Part shown: in pieces, positions 35,610 through 43,270 of the stretch
Layout of the letters: each line of letters starts with the position of its first letter
Numbering within the stretch: position 1 is the stretch's first letter
Assembly (NCBI RefSeq): GCF_020595125.1
Contig: NZ_JACNMS010000002.1
Location: 806,001-870,000 of the forward strand
Origin: Jeotgalibacillus aurantiacus
Lineage (GTDB): Bacteria; Bacillota; Bacilli; Bacillales; Jeotgalibacillaceae
Reading direction: 5' to 3'
DNA length: 64,000 bases
Made by a program: the position numbers and the translations under genes
The notes under the pieces: model-generated
Seen by the model: the letters and a program-made list of their open reading frames with translations, nothing else
Databases searched by the model: none
What the model was told of the DNA's origin: nothing

Positions 35610-37592
35610 TTACAGATATTCTGAAAACCAGCCTGTAATATGATTCAGCCTTTCCAGTCTTAAATGAGGTTTTCCTGTCCGGGAAAGGTTGTGATCTGAT
35701 TCAGGGAACCGTACGAGCCTCGTTGTTTTTTCTTTTCGCTTAAGTGCAATATACAGCTGCTCTGCCTGTTCAATTGGACAACGGTAATCCTTTTCACTGT
35801 GCAATATCAAGAGCGGCGTTTTAATATTGTCGGCATAAGCCAGCGGAGAATGCTTCCAAAGCGTGTCGATATCGCCAAGGTCCGCCTGGATCTGCCATTC
35901 ACTGAAATAATAACCAATATCGCTGACTCCGTAAAAACTGATCCAGTTACTGATACAGCGCTGGGTAACAGCAGCCTTAAAGCGGTCCGTCTGTCCTGTA
36001 ATCCAGTTTGTCATAAACCCGCCATAGCTTCCACCTGTCACGCCAAGACGCGTTTGATCGATAAAATCAAATTGCTCAAGTGCACCGTCCACCGCAGCCA
36101 TCAGATCACGGTAATCTCCCCCGCCGTAATCGCCGCGTACGGCATCAACAAAGGTTTGTCCATAGCCGTGACTCCCGCGTGGGTTAACGTACAACACGGC
36201 ATAGCCCCGTGCCGCCAGAAGCTGCATTTCATGGAAAAAGGTATTAGCGTACATCGCATGCGGACCACCGTGAATTTCAAGAATAAGCGGATACTTTTTC
36301 CCTTCCTCAAAACCGGCAGGCTTCATCATCCAGCCTTTTACGGTAAACCCGTCTGTACTTTCATACTGTACGTCCTCCGGCTGGACAATTTCCACTTCGT
36401 TAAGAAGCTTTTCATTTACGTCAGTCACTTTTTCATTTTTACCATTTGGGATATGCAAAATATGCAGATCTCCCGGATTTGTATTCGTACTGATCGCGGC
36501 TGCCACCTGCTGAGTTGGACCATGCACATCAAAGCCGTATACGTGATGGCTTCCTTCCAGAGCCGGATATACCTCTCCTTCCAGAGAGCCGTAGTACAGC
36601 GCGACATTTCCCTGGTCACTCAGTACAAAATAAAAACTGTTGTTATCGTTCCACACAAGCCCCGGAACACCAGCACCCTGTTGAATGTCAGCTACTGCAT
36701 AATCTCCAACTGGTGCATCAATTCCTTCAGTCAGGCACTGCGATGTTTTCAGTGATGGGTCATATACCCAGATTTCAGAATGAGTGGCATTTTCATACGT
36801 ACGTCCACTTGCTGTATAAGCAAACTTACTTCCATCAGGTGACCATTTCCCAAAACCTGTATATCCTTCTGCTGTTTTCACTTTCTGCTTTTCACCGTTT
36901 TTAAGCGAATGCAGATATAGTTCATTATTAAAAGAGAAGTCCTTGTTTTTTTCATCAGCGTCCGTTACATAAGCGAGCCATTCACCCTCAGGAGACCAGT
37001 CCAGCAGACTGTAGCTGTTTTCACCTTCTGTTATTAGCTCTGCTTCTTCTGTTTTAAGATCCAAAACAGCAATCTGTCTTTCCTTCTCATCAAGAAGCCC
37101 TGCCCCGTCCGCTTTATATTTCATCGTATCTGCCACATAAGGTTTCAGTTTTTTATCTTCTTTTTCATCCTTCTTTTCCGCTTTCAGTGAATCACCGGGT
37201 TTAACCGATACGTTAAAAGCAATTTTCGTTCCGCACGGAGCCCATACAGGATTTGAAACGCCATGATCCGTATCAGTCAGCTTTCTGGCCTCTCCTCCGG
37301 ATTTTGAGAGCACATAAAGCTCGTTCTTTCCGCTGCGGCTTGAAAGGAAAACGATCTTCTTTCCATCCGGGGACCAGCGCGGTGAAGACACTCTTTTATC
37401 CCCATATGTCCATTGGGTTGACTCTCCTGATTCCACATCAAAATGAAATAAATTAGAAACGTATGTATGCTCACCCTGATCAATATGTGTTTTTACATAA
37501 AGAACTTCTTTTCCATCCGGCGACCAGCGTGGATCGGTAAGCGATTCAATTAAATACAAATCCTCTGCCGTCATTTTTCTTTTTTCACTCAT
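35610..37592 (-). CDS. yuxL: S9 family peptidase (YuxL-like acylaminoacyl peptidase)
   Basis: Cytosolic serine peptidase of 660 aa. The N-terminal 370 residues form a beta-propeller with repeated PRWSPDGK-type blades (PD40). The C-terminal alpha/beta hydrolase domain has the nucleophile in GVTGGSYGGF, Asp in HSEKDYRCP and His in ESDHNLSR. It probably trims short or N-blocked peptides. An insertion of lysine- and glutamate-rich residues sits near residue 140. GGAGGGTC precedes the ATG. It is monocistronic. Confidence 0.9.
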   Translation of the reverse strand: MSEKRKMTAEDLYLIESLTDPRWSPDGKEVLYVKTHIDQGEHTYVSNLFHFDVESGESTQWTYGDKRVSSPRWSPDGKKIVFLSSRSGKNELYVLSKSGGEARKLTDTDHGVSNPVWAPCGTKIAFNVSVKPGDSLKAEKKDEKEDKKLKPYVADTMKYKADGAGLLDEKERQIAVLDLKTEEAELITEGENSYSLLDWSPEGEWLAYVTDADEKNKDFSFNNELYLHSLKNGEKQKVKTAEGYTGFGKWSPDGSKFAYTASGRTYENATHSEIWVYDPSLKTSQCLTEGIDAPVGDYAVADIQQGAGVPGLVWNDNNSFYFVLSDQGNVALYYGSLEGEVYPALEGSHHVYGFDVHGPTQQVAAAISTNTNPGDLHILHIPNGKNEKVTDVNEKLLNEVEIVQPEDVQYESTDGFTVKGWMMKPAGFEEGKKYPLILEIHGGPHAMYANTFFHEMQLLAARGYAVLYVNPRGSHGYGQTFVDAVRGDYGGGDYRDLMAAVDGALEQFDFIDQTRLGVTGGSYGGFMTNWITGQTDRFKAAVTQRCISNWISFYGVSDIGYYFSEWQIQADLGDIDTLWKHSPLAYADNIKTPLLILHSEKDYRCPIEQAEQLYIALKRKEKTTRLVRFPESDHNLSRTGKPHLRLERLNHITGWFSEYL

Positions 37593-37799
37593 GATTGACC
37601 CTCCACCTCATTATTTCGGCTATCGAGATAACCAACTTGTTCTATTATCAGATTTTTTTGTGAATAATGCAAATAATGTTAGATTCAATCTGCCTCTGAA
37701 GAGCACATAAAAAAAGAGCCGAAAACCGTGATCAGCGTTTTCCATGTTCTCATTTATAATCTCAGATCGTGAAAATCCTCAATTGGAAATAAATTTGTA

Positions 37800-37827
37800 T
37801 TGTAACTTTTTAAAATCTGTGTAAAAT
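37800..37827 (+). promoter_or_regulatory. promoter of the yhjD-like gene
   Basis: TTGTAA and TAAAAT are spaced by 16 bp, giving a predicted start at about 37834, at the edge of the LexA box. Confidence 0.55.
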
Positions 37828-37833
37828 AAAATA

Positions 37834-37845
37834 GAACATATGTTC
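37834..37845. promoter_or_regulatory. LexA (SOS) box
   Basis: GAACATATGTTC is a perfect 12-bp palindrome and, followed by G, matches the Bacillus SOS consensus CGAAC-N4-GTTCG at 13 of 14 positions. It covers the predicted transcription start of the yhjD-like gene, a position suited to repression. Confidence 0.8.
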
Positions 37846-37865
37846 GTTTAAAGGAGGAATTGCTT

Positions 37866-38276
37866 ATGTCAAAAATTCCACCGGATGATCGTGACTGTCT
37901 GGAAAATGCCTTTTATCTCCCTATGGTACTCCAGGTGCTTGAGCGTGACAGGCTTATTATTGAAAAGAGTCCCTTTAAACTCCCAAGACCTTACCTTGAG
38001 CTTTTGGAAGGGACCATGATGGCTGTTCAAAAGGATCTTGCCGCTGTGAAAAAACAAATGAAAAACGAGAACATGAAGGTCATCAGAGTGAATCAGGATG
38101 ATGCATTTACTACTTACTTATTTATTTATAAAGGATATGAAGAAAAACATAATTATTTTAATCCGCGACTGCGAAATCATGTTGAAAAACTGCTTCGCTA
38201 TTACTTATTCGATCGCCTGATGTCCCGCTCATCTGATACCTCCAGACCGCCTTCTGCCGGCTTGACAGGCTCCTGA
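37866..38276 (+). CDS. yhjD: YhjD-like protein of unknown function
   Basis: A soluble protein of 136 aa whose N terminus DRDCLENAFYLPMVLQVLERDR and KLPRPYLELLEG resemble the YhjD family; no enzymatic motif is seen. The rest is rich in charged residues with helix-forming character. The ATG at 37866 is 8 nt from AAGGAGG. A LexA box overlaps its promoter, so it is probably SOS-induced. Its last 76 nt overlap the 3' end of comK on the opposite strand, and no terminator separates them. Confidence 0.7.
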   Translation: MSKIPPDDRDCLENAFYLPMVLQVLERDRLIIEKSPFKLPRPYLELLEGTMMAVQKDLAAVKKQMKNENMKVIRVNQDDAFTTYLFIYKGYEEKHNYFNPRLRNHVEKLLRYYLFDRLMSRSSDTSRPPSAGLTGS

Positions 38277-38869
38277 GCATCGGCCTGTTCGATTCTGTTT
38301 AAATACTCCACAAATAAGTATCGTTTCTGATGCTGCGTTGCTTTATAGGAATCCTCGGACTTTTCCCTGATCTGATCCAGGTTTTGAGTCAGCTTCCATG
38401 AAAGTACAGCGGCCTTCAGATACTGCTGATGCATGGCGTTGCGTGACAACGGCAGCTTTATTTCCACGTTACCCGACAGCGTCACAAGCGCTTCGGCACT
38501 TGAATTGCTGGAACCTACTGCAATGACATGTGTAAGTGAGATCCAGTGGTTGGACGGGTTGGAATCTGCATGGGTTGAAAAGAAATAGACGCTTGTAACG
38601 GGGTCAATCACAATGGGAGGTTTGTGGCTGATTTGAGTGAGGATTCTGGATGAGGTTTTGCGTCCTTCGTACGTTGAAAAATAATAAAGACAGGAATGCT
38701 CGATAATACTGATCGGAGTCTGATCCACTTCGAAGGGTGGAGATCCCTTTTCATAGACCACGGTGCCCGTTAACGCCCCTTCTTTTATAACAGGTGAAAG
38801 CATCATGGTCGCCGCATTAATGGTATACATGACTGCTTCTTTTTGAAGCTTCATCTTTCTGATTTCCAT
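38201..38869 (-). CDS. comK: competence transcription factor ComK
   Basis: DNA-binding master activator of competence genes. The 222-aa product matches ComK in its central part: STYEGRK, ISHKPPIVIDP and HWISLTHV, then IKLPLSRNAMHQQYL. It is about 30 residues longer than B. subtilis ComK, mostly from an acidic/basic C-terminal tail encoded where the gene overlaps the yhjD-like gene. The ATG at 38869 follows AAAGGAG. The tail is not expected to be needed for DNA binding. Whether this strain is competent cannot be told here. Confidence 0.88.
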   Translation of the reverse strand: MEIRKMKLQKEAVMYTINAATMMLSPVIKEGALTGTVVYEKGSPPFEVDQTPISIIEHSCLYYFSTYEGRKTSSRILTQISHKPPIVIDPVTSVYFFSTHADSNPSNHWISLTHVIAVGSSNSSAEALVTLSGNVEIKLPLSRNAMHQQYLKAAVLSWKLTQNLDQIREKSEDSYKATQHQKRYLFVEYLNRIEQADAQEPVKPAEGGLEVSDERDIRRSNK

Positions 38870-38941
38870 TTTATCACTCCTTTGATCTTTTATGGAACTA
38901 TCATACATCAAATTTCACTTCCATGTATAGAATAAAATAAG

Positions 38942-39021
38942 AAAATATTTGATATTTTAGAACCTTATAACCATTTGATAAACGGTAACAAAAGTATTAT
39001 TGTCAAAAAATTTAAAAATTT
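38942..39021. promoter_or_regulatory. AT-rich dyads between comK and the IDEAL gene
   Basis: Two dyads, AAAATATTTGATATTTT (38942-38958) and AAATTTAAAAATTT (39008-39021), lie in the divergent spacer. They are reminiscent of A-tract/T-tract ComK sites but do not fit AAAA-N5-TTTT exactly, so autoregulation is only a possibility. Confidence 0.35.
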
Positions 39022-39024
39022 CAG

Positions 39025-39053
39025 TTGATATTGTTCGTGATATTCTCTATAAT
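39025..39053 (+). promoter_or_regulatory. SigA promoter of the IDEAL-domain gene
   Basis: TTGATA and TATAAT separated by exactly 17 bp: a near-consensus promoter. Confidence 0.75.
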
Positions 39054-39079
39054 GAAAAAAAGCGGCAGAGGTGATGAAG

Positions 39080-39319
39080 ATGGAAAACAACAAATCGTTC
39101 GCAGAATTTATGAATGAGTCAACCGTCCCTCAGAAACAGTCAAGCGAAATGACGATGATGGAGATTTACGTAGACATGGTATTAAATGAAATTCTTGTCC
39201 GTCATCGCAAGGAAAAACTATTGAAGCTAATTAATGAAGCGTTAGACAACAAAGATCAGGACGCTTTTATGAAGTACTCTGATGAATTAAATAAGTTAGA
39301 GGATACACACGGTGTGTAG
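39080..39319 (+). CDS. IDEAL-domain small protein (YhzC-like)
   Basis: Soluble protein of 79 aa. Its second half, LVRHRKEKLLKLINEALDNKD, carries the IDEAL-domain signature (here INEALD). The N terminus is polar and methionine-rich. IDEAL proteins are small and their functions mostly unknown; I recall one beside comK in B. subtilis (yhzC). I use the ATG at 39080, 6 nt after AGAGGTG; two in-frame starts upstream (39071, 39074) overlap that site. It has a strong promoter and terminator of its own. Confidence 0.75.
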   Translation: MENNKSFAEFMNESTVPQKQSSEMTMMEIYVDMVLNEILVRHRKEKLLKLINEALDNKDQDAFMKYSDELNKLEDTHGV

Positions 39320-39321
39320 TA

Positions 39322-39370
39322 CTTGAACCCCCTGCAGAAAAGTAAAATGAATGCAGGGGGTTCAAGTTTT
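39322..39370 (+). terminator. terminator of the IDEAL gene
   Basis: 15-bp stem CTTGAACCCCCTGCA / TGCAGGGGGTTCAAG followed by TTTTG. Confidence 0.88.
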
Positions 39371-39466
39371 GTTGTCAGAAAATCGTCAGCGATTGAGAGT
39401 GGCAATCCTGTCCATTATCGTGAATAATGAAAGTAGTAAATTTACGTATTAAGGAGCCGTCTCAAT

Positions 39467-39832
39467 ATGATTTCTGATTTAAATCCGACTTTTTTATTTT
39501 TTATGGAATGGGGATTTGTCCTGGCAGCTGCTGTTGTCATTTTATTTCTCGTACTGGCAATCAGACGTGCCCCCCGGATGAAAGCAGCTTTTCTATGGCT
39601 GATTGGCCACTTAACTCTGACGATCATTGCCTACCTCACTTTCTGGGCAGGACTGGGTGCAGAGCCAGGTTCATCCTCTATTGAGAACATTTCTGATCAG
39701 GTCCAATTCCTGTTCGGCGTGGCAGGACTCGTCTGGTTGACCGGCATGCTCTGTTTTGTATTAGGTGTTCAGATGCTGAAGGATCAATTTTCAACGAAAA
39801 AATATACACCAATCCAAAAAGAAGAAGGCTGA
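39467..39832 (+). CDS. small integral membrane protein, unknown
   Basis: I do not recognise this 121-aa protein. Three hydrophobic helices are visible: residues 10-33 (FFMEWGFVLAAAVVILFLVL), about 42-62 and about 84-104. There is a short extracytoplasmic loop GAEPGSSSIENISDQ between the second and third. AAGGAG lies 10 nt before the ATG. The coding 3' end forms the arm of a terminator, and the gene is convergent with the DCC gene. Confidence 0.65.
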   Translation: MISDLNPTFLFFMEWGFVLAAAVVILFLVLAIRRAPRMKAAFLWLIGHLTLTIIAYLTFWAGLGAEPGSSSIENISDQVQFLFGVAGLVWLTGMLCFVLGVQMLKDQFSTKKYTPIQKEEG

Positions 39833-39850
39833 TGTGCCTTCTTCTTTTTT
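39819..39850. terminator. bidirectional terminator
   Basis: GAAGAAGGC / GCCTTCTTC stem with A run on the left and T run on the right, overlapping the last codons of the upstream gene. Confidence 0.8.
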
Positions 39851-39866
39851 GCATGGCTGTAGAAAA

Positions 39867-40259
39867 TCAATCCAGCATTCTTCTTCTCTCTTCCACAGTA
39901 GGAATACCGCAGGCCTGTTTTTTACCAAACCAGTGAAAACGATTTTTAGCAATGAAGCCGTACACGAGATCTCTTAAAGGCTTCGGCACTGCAAGAAAAA
40001 CGGGAAGGAACCCTGCTGGACCTGTCAGCGATTTGCAAATCGTTAATACTGCAGTCGACTTTGTATAGACTTTATCATCCTTTATTAACATCACAGAATC
40101 AATAAGAGGGTCAATTCCGTATGACGCCCTCATCTTGCTCCCGACTTCACCCTGGAGCGAGGCAAAATGAAAATGCCCTTCCGGATCTCTTTTCATAATA
40201 AAACGTACGCTCCAGTCACAGACGTTACAATCCCCATCAAATAATACAACATCAGGCAT
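39867..40259 (-). CDS. DCC family thiol-disulfide oxidoreductase-like protein (YuxK-like)
   Basis: DUF393/DCC family protein of 130 aa. The name-giving motif is DGDCNVCDW with Cys11 and Cys14, thought to be redox active. Other members of the family show the same WSVRFIMKRD and FHFASLQ stretches. The ATG at 40259 follows GGGAGTG by 6 nt and overlaps the yihY-like stop by 8 nt, so it is coupled with that gene. Confidence 0.85.
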   Translation of the reverse strand: MPDVVLFDGDCNVCDWSVRFIMKRDPEGHFHFASLQGEVGSKMRASYGIDPLIDSVMLIKDDKVYTKSTAVLTICKSLTGPAGFLPVFLAVPKPLRDLVYGFIAKNRFHWFGKKQACGIPTVEERRRMLD

Positions 40260-41094
40260 TCTGATCACTCCCGTCTCCTTCATTTCCATATGCATTCAGT
40301 AAAGCGCCAAACAGCAGCACGAATGCGGTCAAATAAAACCAGATCATTAATACAATGACCGATCCAAGCTGTCCGTATAAACGGCTGTAATTTCCGTAGC
40401 TCACAAACACTGAGAATCCTTCTGAAATCACCTGCCAGAAAACAACGGCAAACAGTGCCCCGGGGAGAACGTCCCTCCATTTGAGCCGGTGCCTTGGAAG
40501 GTAACGGTACAGCACCCAGAAGAATAGAAACAGCACAAAGGAGCCGATCCCCCATCGTATCGGTGTCCAGATATCAATCCAGTCCACCTGAAATAAAAAT
40601 GTTTCCTCTGCAATCCGCTGTATCACTTTTTCAATTAACGGAATTAAAATCGTTAAAGGTAAAATGAATACAAAACCGATTGTTAAGAAAAAATCGCTGA
40701 ATAAACCTTTTATAAAACTTCCCGTTCTTTCTATTTTGTAAATACTGCTTAGTGAACGAACCAGAGATTGAACAGCCATTGAAGCTAGCCAGAAAGTGGA
40801 GATAAAACTGATCGATAATACCTGCCCCTGGCCTGAGTCAAGAATGGCTCTCAGGTTGGTTTCAATTAATCTGTATGTCCCCGCAGGTGCATATGGCTGA
40901 ATGATCGCAATCAGTTCTGTCGATGAGATCGGCAGAAAACTCGCGATGGAAACGACCATGAATAAAAACGGAAACATCGACAGCATAAAATAGTAAGCTG
41001 TTTGAGCCGACTGGTCATAAAAACCTTCTTTAAAAAATCTGGAGCCGGCATATTTGAAACGGCCTGTCACGCTTCTAACCCCTTTCCCTAACAT
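40252..41094 (-). CDS. YihY/BrkB family membrane protein
   Basis: Integral membrane protein of 280 aa with about six helices. Family features include QTAYYFMLSMFPFLF near residue 32, the central PRHRLKWRDVLPGALFA and the C-terminal YGNYSRLYGQLGSVIVLMIW. Earlier labelling as RNase BN is not supported for this family, and its true role is unknown. AAAGGTG lies 7 nt before the ATG. The DCC gene overlaps its end. Confidence 0.87.
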   Translation of the reverse strand: MLGKGVRSVTGRFKYAGSRFFKEGFYDQSAQTAYYFMLSMFPFLFMVVSIASFLPISSTELIAIIQPYAPAGTYRLIETNLRAILDSGQGQVLSISFISTFWLASMAVQSLVRSLSSIYKIERTGSFIKGLFSDFFLTIGFVFILPLTILIPLIEKVIQRIAEETFLFQVDWIDIWTPIRWGIGSFVLFLFFWVLYRYLPRHRLKWRDVLPGALFAVVFWQVISEGFSVFVSYGNYSRLYGQLGSVIVLMIWFYLTAFVLLFGALLNAYGNEGDGSDQNA

Positions 41095-41141
41095 TAACGC
41101 GCACCTTTTTATTCCCGCTTTTCCAAAAAGCTAATCAGCAC

Positions 41142-41444
41142 TCAGCCTATTAACATGTAGACAGACAGGACCACAATCGATCCTAAAACGACCAGCATCA
41201 CATCCGCTCCGATAGCCGCAAGAATAAATGCGGCAGCAGCACCAATTACCCCAAACAGAATATTTTCCGGCTGAATCAGAAGAATACCCGGAAAGATCAG
41301 CGCTCCGAGGACGGCGTAAGGAATATTTTTCAGGACGCCCTGAAGAAAAGGCGGCAGTTCTTTCCCCTCAAGAACCGTTAATGGCAAAACGCGTGGGATA
41401 TAAGTGACAATTGCCATGCCGACAATGATCCAGATCATACTCAT
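41142..41444 (-). CDS. azlD: AzlD family branched-chain amino acid exporter subunit
   Basis: Small membrane subunit of 100 aa with three or four helices (IWIIVGMAIVTYIPRVLPLTV at the N terminus). AzlD works with AzlC in export of branched-chain amino acids or analogues. The start overlaps the azlC stop as ATGA, a coupling typical of this pair. Confidence 0.88.
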   Translation of the reverse strand: MSMIWIIVGMAIVTYIPRVLPLTVLEGKELPPFLQGVLKNIPYAVLGALIFPGILLIQPENILFGVIGAAAAFILAAIGADVMLVVLGSIVVLSVYMLIG

Positions 41445-42160
41445 AACAGTCCAGCCCCTTTTCTGAGCCGGCCCGCTGCTTCAACCACAACAGCAGAAAG
41501 CAGTGAGGCAGCAGCAATCGCCCATCCGGTATTTAGCAATCCGGTTAACACAAACAGGCTGTTTAATGCTGCAGCGAGTCCGGCGAGATACACGACCTTC
41601 AGATCTTTTTTAGCGGAAGGAACGAGTAGTCCGATAAACATGGCATAAAGTGCAATCGACATCGCCTGTTGAAGGAAAGATGGTAGACTTGCACCTATGA
41701 GATGACCGATACCTGTGTTGATCACCCAGCTGCCATATGCGATGAGCATAACACCAAAAGCAAAACCCGTGGTCGACTTCCCTTCTTTCGTCGCAATAAC
41801 GGTGAAAGTTTCATCTGTCAGACCAAATGCATAGACAGCTTTTTTCATTCGCGTCTCTGGCTCCATTTTTTCATTCAGTGAAGCGGACATTAAAAAGTGT
41901 CTGATGTTCACAATAAATGTGTTGAAAATAATGATCGCCGCACCTGCCCCACCCGCAATGAGTGACAGCGAAATGTATTGAGCAGCTCCGGCAAAAACGA
42001 GCACACTCATCAGAACCGCCTCAATGACGGTAAGCCCTGTGGTTTTTGCAAGCAGACCAAACGTCAGGGCTACAGGCAGATAACCTACTGCAATGCTAAT
42101 TCCTGCCCGCAGTCCTTCTTTAAATCCTGCTTTTGATTCTGCTACAGCAGACATTTGCAT
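41441..42160 (-). CDS. azlC: AzlC family branched-chain amino acid exporter
   Basis: Membrane protein of 239 aa with the family's GYLPVALTFGLLA, FAGAAQYISLSLI and NIRHFLMSASL motifs. It is the main subunit of an AzlCD exporter. Two adjacent ATG codons (42163, 42160) follow AAGGAG; the second has better spacing (7 nt). No Lrp-type regulator gene is adjacent, in contrast to the azl operon of B. subtilis. Confidence 0.88.
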   Translation of the reverse strand: MQMSAVAESKAGFKEGLRAGISIAVGYLPVALTFGLLAKTTGLTVIEAVLMSVLVFAGAAQYISLSLIAGGAGAAIIIFNTFIVNIRHFLMSASLNEKMEPETRMKKAVYAFGLTDETFTVIATKEGKSTTGFAFGVMLIAYGSWVINTGIGHLIGASLPSFLQQAMSIALYAMFIGLLVPSAKKDLKVVYLAGLAAALNSLFVLTGLLNTGWAIAAASLLSAVVVEAAGRLRKGAGLL

Positions 42161-42284
42161 CATGATGCTCCTTCCTGACATGAACGAGGCTGAAAAAATC
42201 AACCTATCTGTAAACTGATTATATCTGTATAGAATTGTAGCAAAATTCTGCGGGATCCGAGTGAAAAAATTTTCCTCACAGCAT

Positions 42285-42318
42285 AAAAGCTGCCCGGAAT
42301 GAGCTCGGACAGCCTTTT
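42285..42318 (-). terminator. probable terminator of the enoyl-CoA hydratase gene
   Basis: AAAAGCTGCCCG pairs with CGGACAGCCTTTT with one G-U pair on the transcribed strand. Confidence 0.65.
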
Positions 42319-42350
42319 ATAACCTTTTATGAGTAGCGTGATTGATGATT

Positions 42351-43127
42351 CTATTTCCCTTTGAAAACCGGCTTTCTCTTTTCGCTGAAAGCGATCAGTG
42401 CTTCTACCCGGTCCTCTGTCGGAATCGTGATTTCATATGCTTTACGTTCAATTTGGAGCCCTGTCTGCAGATCCGCTTTCATTCCTGTTTTAATGGCGTA
42501 TTTCGCCTGCTGGAGGGCAATCGGACCGTTCGCAAGCATCGCATTCAAAAGAGCAGATACTTCAGAATCGAGCTCCCCTTTTTCCACTGCTTTTGTGATC
42601 AGACCGTATCCCGCTCCTTCTTCAGCTGTAAATCTTTTAGCAGTGAGGATCAGCTCAAGCGCTTTTGCTTCCCCGACAATTCTCGGCAGACGCTGCGTTC
42701 CACCTGCCCCCGGAATGATGGCCAGGCTCGTTTCCGTCAGCCCCATCAGCGTATCCTTTTCAGCAACCCGGAAATCACAGGCAAGAGCAAGCTCCATTCC
42801 CCCGCCAAAAGCATATCCGTTCATCGCAGCAATGACAGGCTGCGGCATTGCTTCAATGGCACTGAACACTTCTCCGATTTTATTAATGTTGCGTTTAACC
42901 TGCTGCTCCGTTAATGTTTTTCGTTCCTTCAAATCTGCTCCAACGCTGAACGCTTTTTCCCCGGAACCTTTAATGACAACTACCCGTACATCCGGATTAA
43001 TGCGTAATGACTCAGCTGCCTGTCCGAGCTCTGTCAGCATTTGATAATTAAAAGCATTCATCGCATCAGGGCGGTTCAATGTTACTTCCGCCCATCCCTC
43101 TTTTTGTCTGATTGTGATTGTTTCCAT
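42351..43127 (-). CDS. enoyl-CoA hydratase/isomerase family protein
   Basis: Crotonase-fold enzyme of 258 aa. The oxyanion hole segments are AFSVGADLKER and NGYAFGGGMELALACD, and both catalytic glutamates are present, in GGGMELA and in GLTETSLAIIPGAGGTQRLPR. This supports true hydratase activity on short or medium enoyl-CoAs in fatty acid or amino acid breakdown; several paralogues share this pattern. AAAGGGG is 7 nt before the ATG. It appears to be a single gene. Confidence 0.85.
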   Translation of the reverse strand: METITIRQKEGWAEVTLNRPDAMNAFNYQMLTELGQAAESLRINPDVRVVVIKGSGEKAFSVGADLKERKTLTEQQVKRNINKIGEVFSAIEAMPQPVIAAMNGYAFGGGMELALACDFRVAEKDTLMGLTETSLAIIPGAGGTQRLPRIVGEAKALELILTAKRFTAEEGAGYGLITKAVEKGELDSEVSALLNAMLANGPIALQQAKYAIKTGMKADLQTGLQIERKAYEITIPTEDRVEALIAFSEKRKPVFKGK

Positions 43128-43270
43128 CTGAAATCCCCTTTGCTCAAAAAAATTTATGTAAACCCTTTCACTATTGTATCATTGTCAAAAAACGGACGCA
43201 CATTGTTAATCGTTTAGATTCCGGGTGCGGTGGTAAACTGTAACTATGCGATGGGCAAGTATGGAAGAGG

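Noticed and set aside
35799-36755. 318-codon frame opposite the S9 peptidase gene
   Set aside because: It lies wholly antisense to a clear peptidase with all catalytic motifs; composition is that of a shadow frame.
42203-42284. Riboswitch or T-box before azlC
   Set aside because: The 120-bp spacer has a TATAAT but no conserved T-box or riboswitch core could be found.
42361-43044. 227-codon frame opposite the enoyl-CoA hydratase gene
   Set aside because: Antisense shadow of a conserved gene, no ribosome binding site.
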